The notes under the pieces are model-generated. The model ran no database searches. It was given only the letters and a program-made list of their open reading frames with translations, and had not been told where the DNA came from. Below are positions 28,468 to 39,984 of a stretch of 64,000 bases of DNA, piece by piece; the first letter of the stretch is position 1; every line of letters begins with the position of its first letter. The stretch covers positions 66,008,672-66,072,671 of the forward strand of contig NC_088708.1 in assembly GCF_963576615.1 (NCBI RefSeq). The letters are read 5' to 3'. The translations under genes were made by a program, and so were the position numbers. This DNA is from Watersipora subatra (Eukaryota; Bryozoa; Gymnolaemata; Cheilostomatida; Watersiporidae).

Positions 28468-30900
28468 ATGAAAGATTTTGAACAAAACTAAACTTTCTAA
28501 TACTTTTAAAAAAATATGTAGCCTTAGATCTTCATATTGATTTAGTGGTTTAATCTTTTTATGCAAAGTGAAAGTAAGTTGAGAGAAATTATCAGTATCA
28601 ATAAGAAAAGTAAAAGGCATTCTTCTTTGAGGTTTGCAAATAACTCACTTTTGAAATGAACCTTTTTCATATTCTCCCATATATTTTAGTGAGTTATCTT
28701 ATCATGAGTGCTCAATATTTCTATTATTAAAATATTGCTCGCGAGTGTTCCCTGAAAAAATCTGTCATTTCAGACAGTGATGAGAATTCTTTGGAATTTT
28801 ACTTTTGCTCCTATAGGAAGGATAGTTATTCTTAGCATCGTTTCTTATTCTTTCTGAGTTTTATAGCCTAAAGAGGCATTAAAATTAGTCACAAATATAC
28901 ATCAACAGAGTGACTTTGTACTAGTAACAAGTTATTATACAGCAAGTTTAGCACTCAGTTAAAGCTCCAACTTTTAACAGTTTTGATCAATGACTGGCAG
29001 CCTCTGAGACTGCTGCATCAGCTGGCTCACTTTAACATTCTGTCATTGTTTTTCCTTTCTGCGCAGTCAGAAAACCTGGTGTATAGAAGATTGGTATTCT
29101 TTCGCCAGTTTGTAATGTTAGTGAGATCTGCTATAAATGTATCAGTTGTAAATGCTTAGCTAGCCTTCTCTTCAGGTCAAGGTTAAACAGCTTAAAAGAC
29201 AGAAGTGTACTATGCGATGGCTCTATAATTATGAACTGAATACATTGGGTTACAAGAAAGCAGAAATTTAGTAATTTGTAAGAGGCAAATTTTAGTTTGA
29301 TTTCAGATTGATAATATGCTGCATAATACTAGTATCTGTTAGTCTGTTGGCAGAAAAAAAGGCCATGTTTTGTGCCCTAGCTGTTATCATACTTGGCCTT
29401 ATATTTAATACAGTAAATCTTCAATCTTTTAATTCCAAAATAAGACCCATCACTTAAGAATGATAATGAAACTCTGCATAACAAGTTGTAGATGAAGACA
29501 AAGCATTATTGGCTGTTTATTTTTACATTGACTGTGATCATGACATAAAGTGCAGTTTCACAGATGTTAGCATCAGAGCTCGAAGTAACAAACCAGTTTT
29601 GAATGTTGCACCATAATTATAAAGAAAAACATGAACTTATTACTTTAAGCCTTACTATGTCCAACATATTGTCATAGATAGAATTACAATTGTAAAAAGT
29701 AATACAGCAAGCTAAGCTTTAATATATACAACTTTTGCAACTGGTAGAACAAAACTTCAAATCCAAATTAACAAATTTAGGAGTTGTCTTTTTTTACAAT
29801 TAAGTAGATAACTCCTAATAAAACTTTGCATAACACGTTTGCTAATTACAGCACTACAATTAGACAAAAAGGTCGGTCGGTATTTATCATGCTTATATAT
29901 AGCACACTATTATCAAAATATACTTTTATGCATTTAAATAATTATGAGTTAATTAAACCGTATGTTTTTTATTTGGCATCAATATCATTTCCAAAAAGAA
30001 ATGCTTTTATAATGTGCCAGCAAAAGCATAATCCAAAAAGAAAAAAAGGTGATAAGTTGGACTTTAGGGAAAGTACTTTTTGAATAATTTTGATGTATTT
30101 CAGCTGTGAGTTAAATTGTTTCTCCTCTCTACTCCTGCATAACATGATCGGGGATAGGCACAATAGAACAGTTCAAGCTAGTTGCAGTGCTTGTGACATC
30201 AATGTGATAAGGTCATGTGTTTTCATTCCTATCAGCCACCTGCCAAATCTGCCAGCATCTTGGCACATTGAGAAAAGCCTTGAATGATTTATTAACAAGT
30301 TTGGCATCATCGAAACTTCTCCATATTGTTGTTTTGAGTTTTCAGCTTGTTGTTTGTGGTTTATTTTTTGGAGAAGTGCCGAGGAACATTTTTGGGTTTG
30401 ATGCTGAAGTAAACAAAGCTGTAAGCTGGCTGCTAGCCATGGTTGGTATATTTGTCACAATAGTAAAAAGGAAATACTCAAATACAGGCTGTCATTTAAA
30501 AACTTTCATAAAACAAGATGACAACAAAATATGCCTACGATGCTTCTAACCAGCCAGATATGAATGTAGCTGTTTTACGTAAAACTTTCTCACAAGCTAA
30601 AACTAATAGCCTTAGTTTTAGGTTTCAAACCTGTATTCGTAACAAATCAGTCTATGGAGGCTGTGCAGGCTTAGAAAAGTGGATGCTAACAAAATAAATA
30701 AAACATTTTCACAATATTTACAAGAATCTGCTCTTAGTAACTTGTTAGGCAGGAAAGCGAAGGTTTTTTAAAAGTTGCAGATGCTGAGTGGATAGAGGTG
30801 GTAGTCATTTAGGAGCTCTCAGCAGCTACAAAGGAAAAAGTGTAGTAACATTAAGCTGTAGTAAATGATACACCTTAACTTTGTTTCATAGTGATGTCAA
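28468..30900. other. Intergenic region after SLC22, no gene recognised
   Basis: AT-rich sequence with short open frames only (longest about 110 codons near 30217-30549, without recognisable motifs or splice context). No RNA gene seen. Confidence 0.55.
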
Positions 30901-31065
30901 CTTATACTATACTCACAGAGGTCATCTTATACTCATAAAGGTCAACTTATACTCACAAAGGTCAACTTATACTCATAAAGGTCAACTTATACTTATAAAG
31001 GTCAACTTATACTTATAAAGGTCAACTTGTACGCATAAAGATCAACTTATACTCACAAAGCTTCT
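30900..31065. repeat. 20-bp tandem repeat (AAAGGTCAACTTATACTCAC)
   Basis: About eight units with minor variation (ATACTTATA, ATACGCATA). Confidence 0.92.
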
Positions 31066-31589
31066 ATAATATGAATTTAAAGCAGCAAAGGAACTACAAA
31101 ATAAAGTTTCCAAATTGAATTTCGTTGCAAACTCGATTCATCAATTTTATAGATATAAAAACTGACTGAAAGAAGCTTTCACATAAAGCAAAACCTTTTA
31201 GTTGTAAAGAATACTTTTAAATGCATAGTATGTAATCTAGAGCAAAACATTACTGCACTTTATTTAAGAATGTATGGCTTTGAAGTTGACATCCAAAATA
31301 AAAACAACCATCAAGACGGAAATGGCAAAAATGATAAAAATTAACAGTTTTCAATTGGCTCTAAAACTATTTGAGCTCACGGAATCTTGAAGTAAGAGTT
31401 CCCTTATTAGTTTTAATATAAATTTATATTTCCAACTATTACTTGCATATCCATTTACATTAAAATACATGCCTATGTACAAAGTGTTCATGTGAATTGC
31501 TTCTAAAACTGGAAACCTAAAACTGTGAAAAGCTTGAAGTATAAAGTCGTATTATTGTAGTCAGGATTAAAACAAAATGTTCTATTCAA

Positions 31590-32030
31590 TAGTATATTGT
31601 AAATAGTGTGTAGTATACAGTAGGACCTACATGTATATAGTATATAATACATAGTATAGTTGTATAGCATAATAAATAGTATATAATATATAGTAGGCCT
31701 ATATATAACATAATAAATAGTATACAGTATATACCGGTAGTATTATAGTATATAATATATAGCGGATGTATGTATTATACATGTGCTGTATATATTATAG
31801 CACATATATATAGTGCTATAATATATTATAGTAAACAATATAGTAAATACTATATAGTATATACATGTAATACCTAGAATATTTATATAGAAAATAGTAG
31901 AACATAGTAAATAACAAATAGTATATAGTGCATGTATTTAGTATGTATGTAGGATATGGTATGTTATACATAGTATATAACAATAATTATGTGGTAAATA
32001 ATAAATATTAAATACTATATGGTATTAAGG
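31590..32030. repeat. Degenerate TAGTATATAATA-type low-complexity region
   Basis: Irregular repetition of AATAGTATATA/ATATAGTA words over about 440 bp immediately downstream (3') of the metallothionein A gene. Confidence 0.85.
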
Positions 32031-32088
32031 GAAATCTATTGCAACAAAGTTATAAAGAGAATGGTCAAATTTCAATTAGTTCAACTTG

Positions 32089-32374
32089 TTACACACTTCT
32101 CTTGTTTGCTGACTTACCTTTGTTCTTAGGGCAGCACTTACAGGTTTCTCCGCAGCCACAGTCTTCGTCACAGCCACAAGCATCAACTCCAGTGCATCCT
32201 TCCACATCGCATGTCTCTATGACAATTCATAGAAAGCTCAAATTATTATTAAAAATCTCTACTTGCTTCCACATTATATTCATAGAGTTCTATTTGTTAA
32301 TCTTCGTAAATTGATCTTCAGTGCGCGAGACGCTTTATAAAAGAACCGTCTAACCTACCATTCTGAGCAGCCAT
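32089..32374 (-). CDS. Metallothionein A
   Basis: Two coding exons on the minus strand: 32374-32359 (MAAQN plus one base) and 32216-32089. The product is 47 residues with nine cysteines in CGC, CGC, CKCC-type spacing (ACGCDEDCGCGETCKCC). It has no aromatic residues, as expected for a metallothionein, a small cytosolic protein binding Zn, Cu or Cd through thiolate clusters. The tiny first exon and phase-1 intron are shared with the other four family genes at 43-64 kb, as is the promoter module at 32467-32490. Uncertainty: the last codons contain GGTAAGT (exon side CCTAAGAACAAAG), a good donor. A third coding exon further downstream is therefore possible; I found none and read through to TAA, giving a Lys-rich tail KGKSANKRSV. 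Confidence 0.85.
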
Positions 32375-32466
32375 TTTGATGTTGTGAGGGTAGAGTTCTG
32401 AAGGAAGATTAGTGAGAGTAGTTTTCTAGACAAACTGCGGATGACCTGTGCATTCGAATAGCTACT

Positions 32467-32490
32467 TTATATAGTGAGTAGATGGAGGCC
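32467..32490 (-). promoter_or_regulatory. Core promoter of metallothionein A: GGCCTC-N11-TATATAA
   Basis: Read on the minus strand, GGCCTC (32490-32485) is followed by exactly 11 bases and TATATAA (32473-32467), 93 bp before the ATG at 32374. The same module with the same spacing precedes the other four family genes. Confidence 0.85.
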
Positions 32491-32494
32491 TCTC

Positions 32495-33115
32495 GGGGAG
32501 CTGACATATTGAGATATGCTGCTACTCCTTAAAGATAAAAATTCAGGCGAGTTTCTATAAGATTCAGGGTGGTTTATTCCACTGAGTTCCACTAAAACTT
32601 GGCATCAACAAAGCATTTCTTATATTGCTACTGTCGTTCACCTGTCTGCTTCTGTTTACACTAGGCTAATCATTGAAGGAATCTCCCAACATGCATCAGC
32701 ATTTAGTCTGAAGGTATGCTGACACCTGACGTATGTTGAGTCTCTGCTGGCCTTGCAGAAACAGCCAGTACTTTAGGATTTTATGTTCCTCCATGTTTCA
32801 ATATGGGACAGTGATTAAATTGTTTCATACAATAAAAGTTGAAAAATTGCAAATTTTGACCTAAAAAAATGTTTCGGCTTATCACTAATGTTGTCCACAT
32901 TCAGTATTACATTAGATGCTCCCACATCGTAAATAATTTGTTTTGAGACTGTTTACGTTGTAGGGATTATATGAAAATGTTTTAAAATACTTGTAAATAG
33001 CCAAGTCCATTCTAAGATCTTCTCAAACTCACCCGCTTCGCCATTCATAAAGAACAAAACATAACTTTTTGATTTAATGACCGTAAAGTAACTGCGGTAT
33101 TATTGTTTTTCTCTT
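32495..33115. other. Upstream region of metallothionein A, nothing recognised
   Basis: AT-rich sequence with no exon. No clear metal-response element (TGCRCNC) was found by eye. Confidence 0.5.
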
Positions 33116-33129
33116 CTTTCATATATATA

Positions 33130-33590
33130 TACACACTAGCTGTGCTACGCGGCGTTGTCCGCATAATAGAAAAACCTTTTTGGAAAGAAAATTGATTTGT
33201 ATTTAACATATAACAACATTTGCCATTCTAACTATCAAACTACATATCATGAGAACAGTGTTTTATCTTATAAACAATGAGAAGTAGTGAGAGTTGCTTG
33301 CTATTAGCCTGGCACATTGCCGATGGAAAATTTGAATATGTTTAATAATGTGAAGCAACAGCTTTCCGTGACGTTACGCTATGATCCACGTCGTACGCAA
33401 AGACCTTGGGTATTTGCTCTCCTATAATGATTTATATCAGCATGCTACCAACTCAATCTCGCTGGCCTAATGGCTACGGTGTTGGACTGATGGATGGTAG
33501 CAAGGAGATCAAATCTTCTTTGATACCGACTCTTTATTCCAAGATTTTTAGATCTATAGCTGAAAGGACAGACATACTTTCACATTTATA
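33130..33590 (+). mobile_element. Dispersed repeat with tRNA-like SINE segment
   Basis: Starts with CTAGCTGTGCTACGCGGCGT, a word that resembles a widely dispersed invertebrate repeat start. Near 33458-33530 it contains a tRNA-like head (TGGCCTAATGGCTACGGTGT, then GGACTGATGG and a degenerate B box GAGATCAAATC). It ends close to a (TA)n run. It may be two overlapping repeats. Confidence 0.5.
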
Positions 33591-33596
33591 TATATA

Positions 33597-33597
<1 letters not shown>

Positions 33598-33650
<53 letters not shown>
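33598..33650. repeat. (TA)n microsatellite
   Basis: Uninterrupted TA run of about 45 bp after the SINE-like repeat. Confidence 0.95.
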
Positions 33651-33652
<2 letters not shown>

Positions 33653-34089
33653 TGTCCTATTAGGAGACTCCGGTTCCATCCGAAGCACTTTTCTTTGTTT
33701 GTTGCTTATGGTATTTCTAAGTGGTCATAATTTAAACATAGTAAGTTTTAAGCGGGCCAAGTAATTTATTATAATTGTTGTCTTTCCCTGGTGCATGTAA
33801 TAAATTATTTAAACTTATTTTTGTAACTGAAACAGGTGCTTTTAAATTTAGTTTTTAAAAGACAAGCGTCAAACTATAACAATCAATCTTCTATGTACAC
33901 ATGTACATGTATGTATATTGAAGAATATATATGTAAATATACATGTATATGGTTACAACTCAAAACCATGTAACTCTGTAGCTAGCTCTCTTTGCAAGAC
34001 TTGAAATAACTCACCTTGGCAGGACCTGGATATCCACCTAAAATAATACAAGATACATTTTAAAATGCTCTAATTTTGCTCTTAATTCC

Positions 34090-34240
34090 CAAAACTTTCT
34101 AGGGGAAGGGCCCCCGAACCCCTCCACTGGGAGGGCGCTTCAGCTCCCCTCCCAGACCCTCTCCACATGGCCGTAAACAGCCAAGTCACGCCTTCAGCCC
34201 TCTGGCAACTACTAATTTACAGCCTCCTGATCACTTTTTT
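34090..34240. repeat. GC-rich repeat-like block
   Basis: AGGGGAAGGGCCCCCGAACC and CCCTCCACTGGGAGGGCGCT, followed by CTTCAGCTCCCCTCCCAGAC. It is strikingly GC-rich against its surroundings, with an internal hairpin (CCTCCACTGGGAGG). It looks like a dispersed repeat of unknown class; no second copy was seen in this window. Confidence 0.5.
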
Positions 34241-34259
34241 TGACAATACAGCCCTGATA

Positions 34260-34261
<2 letters not shown>

Positions 34262-34312
<51 letters not shown>
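34262..34312. repeat. (TA)n microsatellite
   Basis: Uninterrupted TA run of about 50 bp. Confidence 0.95.
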
Positions 34313-34316
<4 letters not shown>

Positions 34317-34799
34317 AAGTGGACGCTGCACAGTTCGTTACAGAGTGCTCAATGATAAATCAGAGCTAAATTATAAAATATTTATAAGTGGAACTTCACT
34401 CTATAAGTTAAACATTTTATTACTAATAGTTTCATGTGGTACACTCAGTATCACACTCTTCAGATAAAATGTCTAAAATGAATTTCATACTCCAGTATTA
34501 AATACGCTGTTATGCAGAGTTAGATAAGCTGATAATTGGATGAGTGTACAGAAGCCAAAAGCCAAATAGTTAAGTGATACAATTACGTAGTAAGAACTTA
34601 GATGAATGTCTGCATGATGATAATAGCTCGTTACGTTTATTGAGAGTGCCTAATGATGGTCTGTAAATAATAAAGAATTTCTCCCATAGGCATAAGTTAC
34701 ACTTGTTTGAGATAGTGTTGTATGCTTTAGCATACCGTAGGGTCTTCCATGATATTGCGTAGTTGGTATTATTGTCCTTTAGTGACCATATATATTTAC

Positions 34800-34840
34800 T
34801 TAATTCAGTAGAGTTTCTCTTAGAAACTCTACTGAATTAA
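34800..34840. repeat. Perfect hairpin, 18-bp stem
   Basis: TAATTCAGTAGAGTTTCT at 34800-34818 is mirrored by AGAAACTCTACTGAATTA to about 34840 with a loop of about three bases. It sits just before a (TA)n run. Confidence 0.9.
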
Positions 34841-34852
34841 AAGAAATATATA

Positions 34853-34858
34853 TATATA

Positions 34859-34915
<57 letters not shown>
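34853..34915. repeat. (TA)n microsatellite between two hairpins
   Basis: TA run of about 60 bp lying between the hairpins at 34800-34840 and 34924-34990. Confidence 0.95.
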
Positions 34916-34918
<3 letters not shown>

Positions 34919-34923
34919 TATGC

Positions 34924-34990
34924 GGTTGTTACCATTCGTCAGGTAAAACTGAAAGGTATATTTCAGTTTTACCTGATGAATGTAACAACC
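34924..34990. repeat. Hairpin with about 30-bp stem
   Basis: GGTTGTTACCATTCGTCAGG plus TAAAACTGAAA is mirrored by TTTCAGTTTTACCTGATGAA plus TGTAACAACC, with one or two mismatches and a six-base loop. Confidence 0.9.
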
Positions 34991-35057
34991 ATGAAACTTT
35001 AAGTAGTAAATTGTTTTTAAAGTTTACAGTTCTTAATACATTTTATATATTTTTTTG

Positions 35058-35117
35058 TTAGTCAAACCGCGCCTGAGGAGTGCATGGTCCCGAAACAAAT
35101 TTGTAGCGCTTTTACTG
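35058..35117 (+). ncRNA. Candidate hammerhead ribozyme motif (type I layout, possibly Penelope-like element derived)
   Basis: The invariant core words occur in order: CTGAGGA (35073-35079, fits CUGANGA), GAAA (35092-35095), and UA before the cleavage point (35104-35105). Stem I pairs GCGC (35069-35072) with GCGC (35106-35109) and extends through AGTCAAA with TTTTACT. Stem III is ACA/UGU capped by AAUU. Stem II (GTGCATGGTCCC) pairs poorly, so the copy may be decayed. Short-stem-III hammerheads are known in Penelope-like retroelements; that origin is inference. Confidence 0.4.
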
Positions 35118-35429
35118 GAAATTTAATTTACTCCTAATATTTTTTCTATTATATATATATTAGAAAAAAATATATATATAGAAGTATATCAAGTATATGG
35201 GTCTAGTATATCTGTATTATTCATATAGGCCTATATACTTGATTTAGGGTCCATGATTACGGTAATTTCACGTTAAGTGTCTAGTATATCTGTATTGTTC
35301 ATATATATACTTGATTTAGGGTCAATGTCAACCATTGCCAACATTGCCAATTGTCAGCATTGAATACCTTCAAAGTCAATTTAAAACAATTTTTCTACAC
35401 AGAGAGGTCTATTCCGCAAAAAAGATATT

Positions 35430-35780
35430 GCTTATTGTCCAACCTTTATTTGAACGCCATGGTACTTTATTTTTCAACCCTTCTTTTAAAGCGGCACTTT
35501 ATTAGAGGTGACGTTCAAATAAAGGGTGGCGTTGTATTTTTCAAACACTTCAGGATGTTGAGAAGATAAATTTAACCCTTTCTCAGGCGAATCGAATGTC
35601 GTCTATATATTGCACTCTCCTTTGGGCGATGTAACATTAACCCTTTTGGAGACAAGAAATTTGCTAACTTACCACTAACTTGCTATAGATATTTTAAATA
35701 AATATGCACAAGGAATCTGATACATGTCTCTACCAGCTGATATCTACTGCTTGCAATTAATCAACGAGTATCTTTTAGCC
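35430..35780. repeat. Dispersed repeat, copy 2 (see 11340-11660)
   Basis: Shares AACATTAACCCTTTTGGA, TTTAAATAAA and GCTTGCAATTAA in the same order as 11340-11660. It starts with a foldback part in which TTTATTTGAACGCCA (about 35447) is mirrored by TGACGTTCAAATAAA (about 35510). Confidence 0.75.
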
Positions 35781-36938
35781 TGAAAAAAAGGTACAATATT
35801 TTTAAGGCTGACTATGGAACTCTCATCATCCAAATTAAAATTGAGAACTTGCGCCGACTTAACACTGTATATAGAATTTTTTTACATAATACAATGCAAA
35901 ACATTTACATAAATTCTTTACGTTAAGTGGAATTTATGCAAAAAAAGGTTTACGTTATAGGAGCAGCTACTGTGTCGGAAAAAAATGGGCGAAAATGGTT
36001 TCTTTTATACTTCTGAGTTGACTGCTATCTCCTAACTCCCATTGCAGCAAAAAGCCAATTTTTAAAAAGGTCAATGCTAAAAGGTTTATTGCCACTACTA
36101 GCTAGTTCCCTTGCTGCGTACTACCAGCCTCTCTCCATAAGCACTTACATAGGCTATTAGTGTCACCTCACTACCAGCCTCTCCATATAAGCACTTGTAT
36201 GGGCTGTCTGTGTTATCCCACTGTGACTACCACCTATGGTAAATATCTAAACATGAAAAGGCATACATGTGGCTATGGCTTGGCGTCTGTGGGTTTTTGC
36301 GCCACTAAAGGATTATTTTAGTGAATTGCAACATGTGAGGCTCCAACCAGACAAAAGAACTAATATCATTACATATAGACTCTTCCAGCGCTCATCTGCA
36401 TATTTCACAAAGATACAGCAAAAAATAAGTTCATGGTCTACTTAATAAATGTAACTGTTTAAGGTTTGTTTAAAACCTTAAACAGTTTAAACTGCTTTAA
36501 AGTTTGTTTCAAGTTAAACAGGCCATTTTAGCCTCTGTTCCTTCTATTGCTGGCTGTTGGCTATGAGACTTGTCTCATGTCCCCATGTCTATTCACAAAA
36601 CGTGATGGAATTACAATTATCTTGAAAGAGGCACTTTTGGCAGCCTTCAATGCCGGCCTCTGCGGTAAACAACTGTGACATCTGCAGGCTTATTGACAAA
36701 TGCCATGGCAATTGCGTAGATGTGAAATCAAAAAGTGTTTAACTTTTTTGCCAGCAGCATTCTTGTGGAAGTTTGAACATGCGCTGATGTATTGTAAATG
36801 AGAATCGGTACGTGCCTGCTGGCACAAACTACATACAGGCATAAGTACCGAGCTAACGGCTGTGCAAATCAACCAAAACTAATAGGACATTTCAATTGAA
36901 AGCACTTTCTATATTGTGGTGATGTAAAATGTTACAAG
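35781..36938. other. No gene recognised
   Basis: AT-rich sequence with a duplicated phrase (ACTACCAGCCTCTC..ATAAGCACTT at 36119-36150 and 36170-36198) and a short palindrome about TTTAAGGTTTGTTTAAAACC near 36470. Confidence 0.5.
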
Positions 36939-37732
36939 TTAAACCATAACTGTCACGAACAACTTTTATCGTATTTGTTAGGTAAATCAGACACGCTGAT
37001 TCCGATTTTGTACTCAAAATAAAGATTGGTCCACTAACCTTCAAAGTCATTTAAGCTTTTTTAAAGCACTTCACTATCCGTTTCGAAAACATCACAATCG
37101 GCATTACAAGCTTTGCCCATAAATATGTGACGAAACCTAGCTTTTTCAGAAACGGAAGTTGGGAATTTTTTGTCCAATTTAGAATAATAGAGATGGATGT
37201 CTTAAAACTCATTATTATCTAAATCCAGCCTGTAAAATAATCTCAGTCTTTTATGAAAGGTATATAAACTATGTAAAATTGTTCGTATCTTGTTACATGA
37301 TGTTTAAATAGGCTGAACGCTGAGAAGAGTGAGCTCAAAAAGCGTGCTTTTATCACAAGCTAGCGTTGTTACCGCGTTTTTTTAAATATGCAATGTTAAA
37401 TAGCTTATTTACCTTTCAGAAAAGACTGAGATTATTTTTAAGGTTGAATTTAGATATTAATGGATTCTAAAACACCCATCTCTAGTATTCTAAATCGGTC
37501 TAAACATTCCTACGTAACTTCTGTTCCTAAAAAACTAGGTTATGTCACGTATTTATGGGTGGAGCTTGTGCCGATCGTGTTGTTTTCGAGACCGATATTA
37601 AAACGCTGTAAAAAAGCCTTCATTACTCTGAAAGCTAGTGGATTAGTTTTTATTTTGAGTACAAAATCGGAATCAGCGTGGCTGATTTACCTAAAAAATA
37701 CGATAAAAGTTGTTCGTGACAATTATGGTTTA
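36939..37732. mobile_element. Foldback element with about 335-bp terminal inverted repeats
   Basis: 36939-37275 (TTAAACCATAACTGTCACGA...) is repeated inverted in 37397-37732. Marker words include CACGAACAACTTTTATCGTA, ACGCTGATTCCGATTTTGTA and AATAATCTCAGTCTTTT in mirrored order, with diverged but easily aligned arms and a spacer of about 120 bp. The 114-codon open frame at 37460-37804 lies inside one arm and is not credible as a gene. Confidence 0.85.
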
Positions 37733-37973
37733 AACCGTGCACTGATATTTATTATTTTATTTGAAGTTCAACAGAAGGCAAAGGAATTGTTAAATCCAAG
37801 TTAAACAACTTAATACCAGTGATGCTAGCAAACACAAGCACTATGCTGGCAGGTTCAATTTGTGACAGCGAGACCAATGTTAAAATCTTAAACCTAATAG
37901 TTAAAAAATTCTAACAATCAATAAGAAATTTGTTATAAAAATGGTTTGAATAATGAATAATATAAAAGGGCTA

Positions 37974-38004
37974 GTAATTATAATGGTCTGAACCATTATA
38001 ATTA
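37974..38004. repeat. Short perfect hairpin
   Basis: TAATTATAATGGT and ACCATTATAATTA flank a four-base loop. Confidence 0.85.
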
Positions 38005-38009
38005 GTAGC

Positions 38010-39815
38010 TCTCTTTATCCATATTAAAAAGCATTTATTAAGTTATTGGTTATCATTTTAACCAAAAAATTACTTTTGGCCTTGACAGCTCAAGATGGCA
38101 CATAGATTGAGAGTTGTCTTCTTATGACACTTTTAGAGCGCACTCGTAATATTCTGTTATTCTTAGTGCTGCTCATCAGTGTGGATGCCAGATGAAAATT
38201 TATCTAAAAAGCTACTACGCTGTCTAATCAAACTGTTAGTAATATATATTTTTTAATTAAAATTCAGTTAGTGTTAAAACTTTAATTGAAACTTTTTATC
38301 GAAAATTGTGAAGTTACACTACCATGTAAATATTTAGGTAGAAATTACTTTAAAATATTTTAAGTTTATCTTTGTAGGCTATATGCACCAGCAAAATCAC
38401 TAGTTTTCTTCAACGATGGTTTTGACAAAGATTGTTTTTACAATTTATTGGTAGCATCGAGAGTTTGTAGTTGTTCTCATTATCCTTGTTTTTGTAAAGT
38501 TTTTGAATTTGGACAATAAAATTAATAATTTTACTGCCCAAAATCAAGAACTTTTTAAAGCTAATTTAATTACCTTTGAACAGGTAAAAAGGACAGGTGA
38601 AAAATTTTAATTTCGTGTCTCTGGCTTTGATAATATTTTTAGGTGGATAACACTCTAAATATTGCATTTTTGTGTCAAATAGTTCTTAAAAACCGTACAG
38701 AGTTTACGTTTTGGTATATTGCTATTCATATTGTTTTCACAAACAGAAATAATACTGTGGGCTAATTTTCTTCTGAACAGTGCTGTTAGTCAAATACTAA
38801 CAATAGACCTGCTGTGTCTCAAGGGTCTCTATGGAGATTATTAGGACCTTCAAACAGGTGCTGTTATGGTCCCTATGAGTATGAAGCGCTTTTTGCTGCA
38901 GCCATTTTAAAAAATTTCTGATGAACAAAACTCTTTTTCAATTAAAAACTGATTGTGTTATTTAGTTTGATTTAGTTTGTGTAAACAAAACTTTTGTTGA
39001 CAGTTTGTTTAAAAATACATATATGCTAAAAGTCGGGCAACTAACTTTTAATCTAAGTCACTGCCTGCTTGGCATGCAGAAGTAAGACCAAATGTCTGCT
39101 TCAACTTCTCAGCATCCAAACAGTTGAGTCGGATGATTTTTAGTTAAATGATGAAATCTGAGCTGTTTTTTAAATTAGCCTAAATAGCCTAAATATTTGT
39201 GTAAACAGAATTTGAGGACAGTTTTGATAATCAATGTGGGCTAGATTATTACTGGGAAATCACTTATATGGTTGAGAGAAACATCGGGATGGAGAGACTA
39301 AGTTTACTTCTATCATCGAGTCGAGTCGTACTTCTTTGCAATATTGCAAGCATCACATCGGAGCATCTGAGCAGCTCAGAACAAGCACTGTTCTTATACT
39401 CTTGGTCTTCTTGGTCTTGGTCAATCGAACCCTAAGACCTCGATCCCCGAGGAAAAAAAGGGCCATCATGTACGTATCTAGATCTAGTTCAAATGTTTTC
39501 AATAAAAGTCAAGTAATACTCGACGCATCTCTATGGTTGAAGAGGCAGCACCCAGGAGATGCCAGCATTAATCTCAATTGGCCCATACAACACTCATGTT
39601 CGCTTTATTTTATGAAATATTTTATAGAACTTAGTAACAGTTTCACATCACAATATTTGATTCTGGTTGAGGTAGAAAGGTTGATCAGAAGGCCAGGTTT
39701 GGCATAACATACATGTAGGAGTATCTAAGCCAATGACAAAACAGAATTATACATATCTCAAGCATGAACAAGCCGCAAAACATATTAAGCCGAGTTCTGG
39801 CCCACAATACAGTGT
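38010..39815. other. No gene recognised
   Basis: AT-rich sequence. The open frame at 39336-39707 (123 codons) has no motif, splice context or family resemblance that I recognise. Confidence 0.5.
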
Positions 39816-39817
39816 AT

Positions 39818-39819
<2 letters not shown>

Positions 39820-39863
<44 letters not shown>

Positions 39864-39883
39864 CACATATACATATACATATG

Positions 39884-39982
<99 letters not shown>

Positions 39983-39984
39983 GT
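39820..39984. repeat. (ATACAT)n microsatellite
   Basis: About 27 units of the hexamer ATACAT with rare substitutions; open in all frames but not coding. Confidence 0.97.

Noticed and set aside
33999-34040. A 23-bp minus-strand exon-like piece (GGYPGPAK) with AG and GT borders
   Set aside because: No neighbouring exon continues it, and it lies upstream of the metallothionein A promoter; splice-like words this short are common by chance.
37460-37804. 114-codon frame as a gene
   Set aside because: It lies inside one arm of the foldback element and the mirrored arm does not keep the frame.
39336-39707. 123-codon frame as a host gene
   Set aside because: No recognised motif, biased composition or splice context; length is within what AT-rich non-coding DNA with few stops can give.
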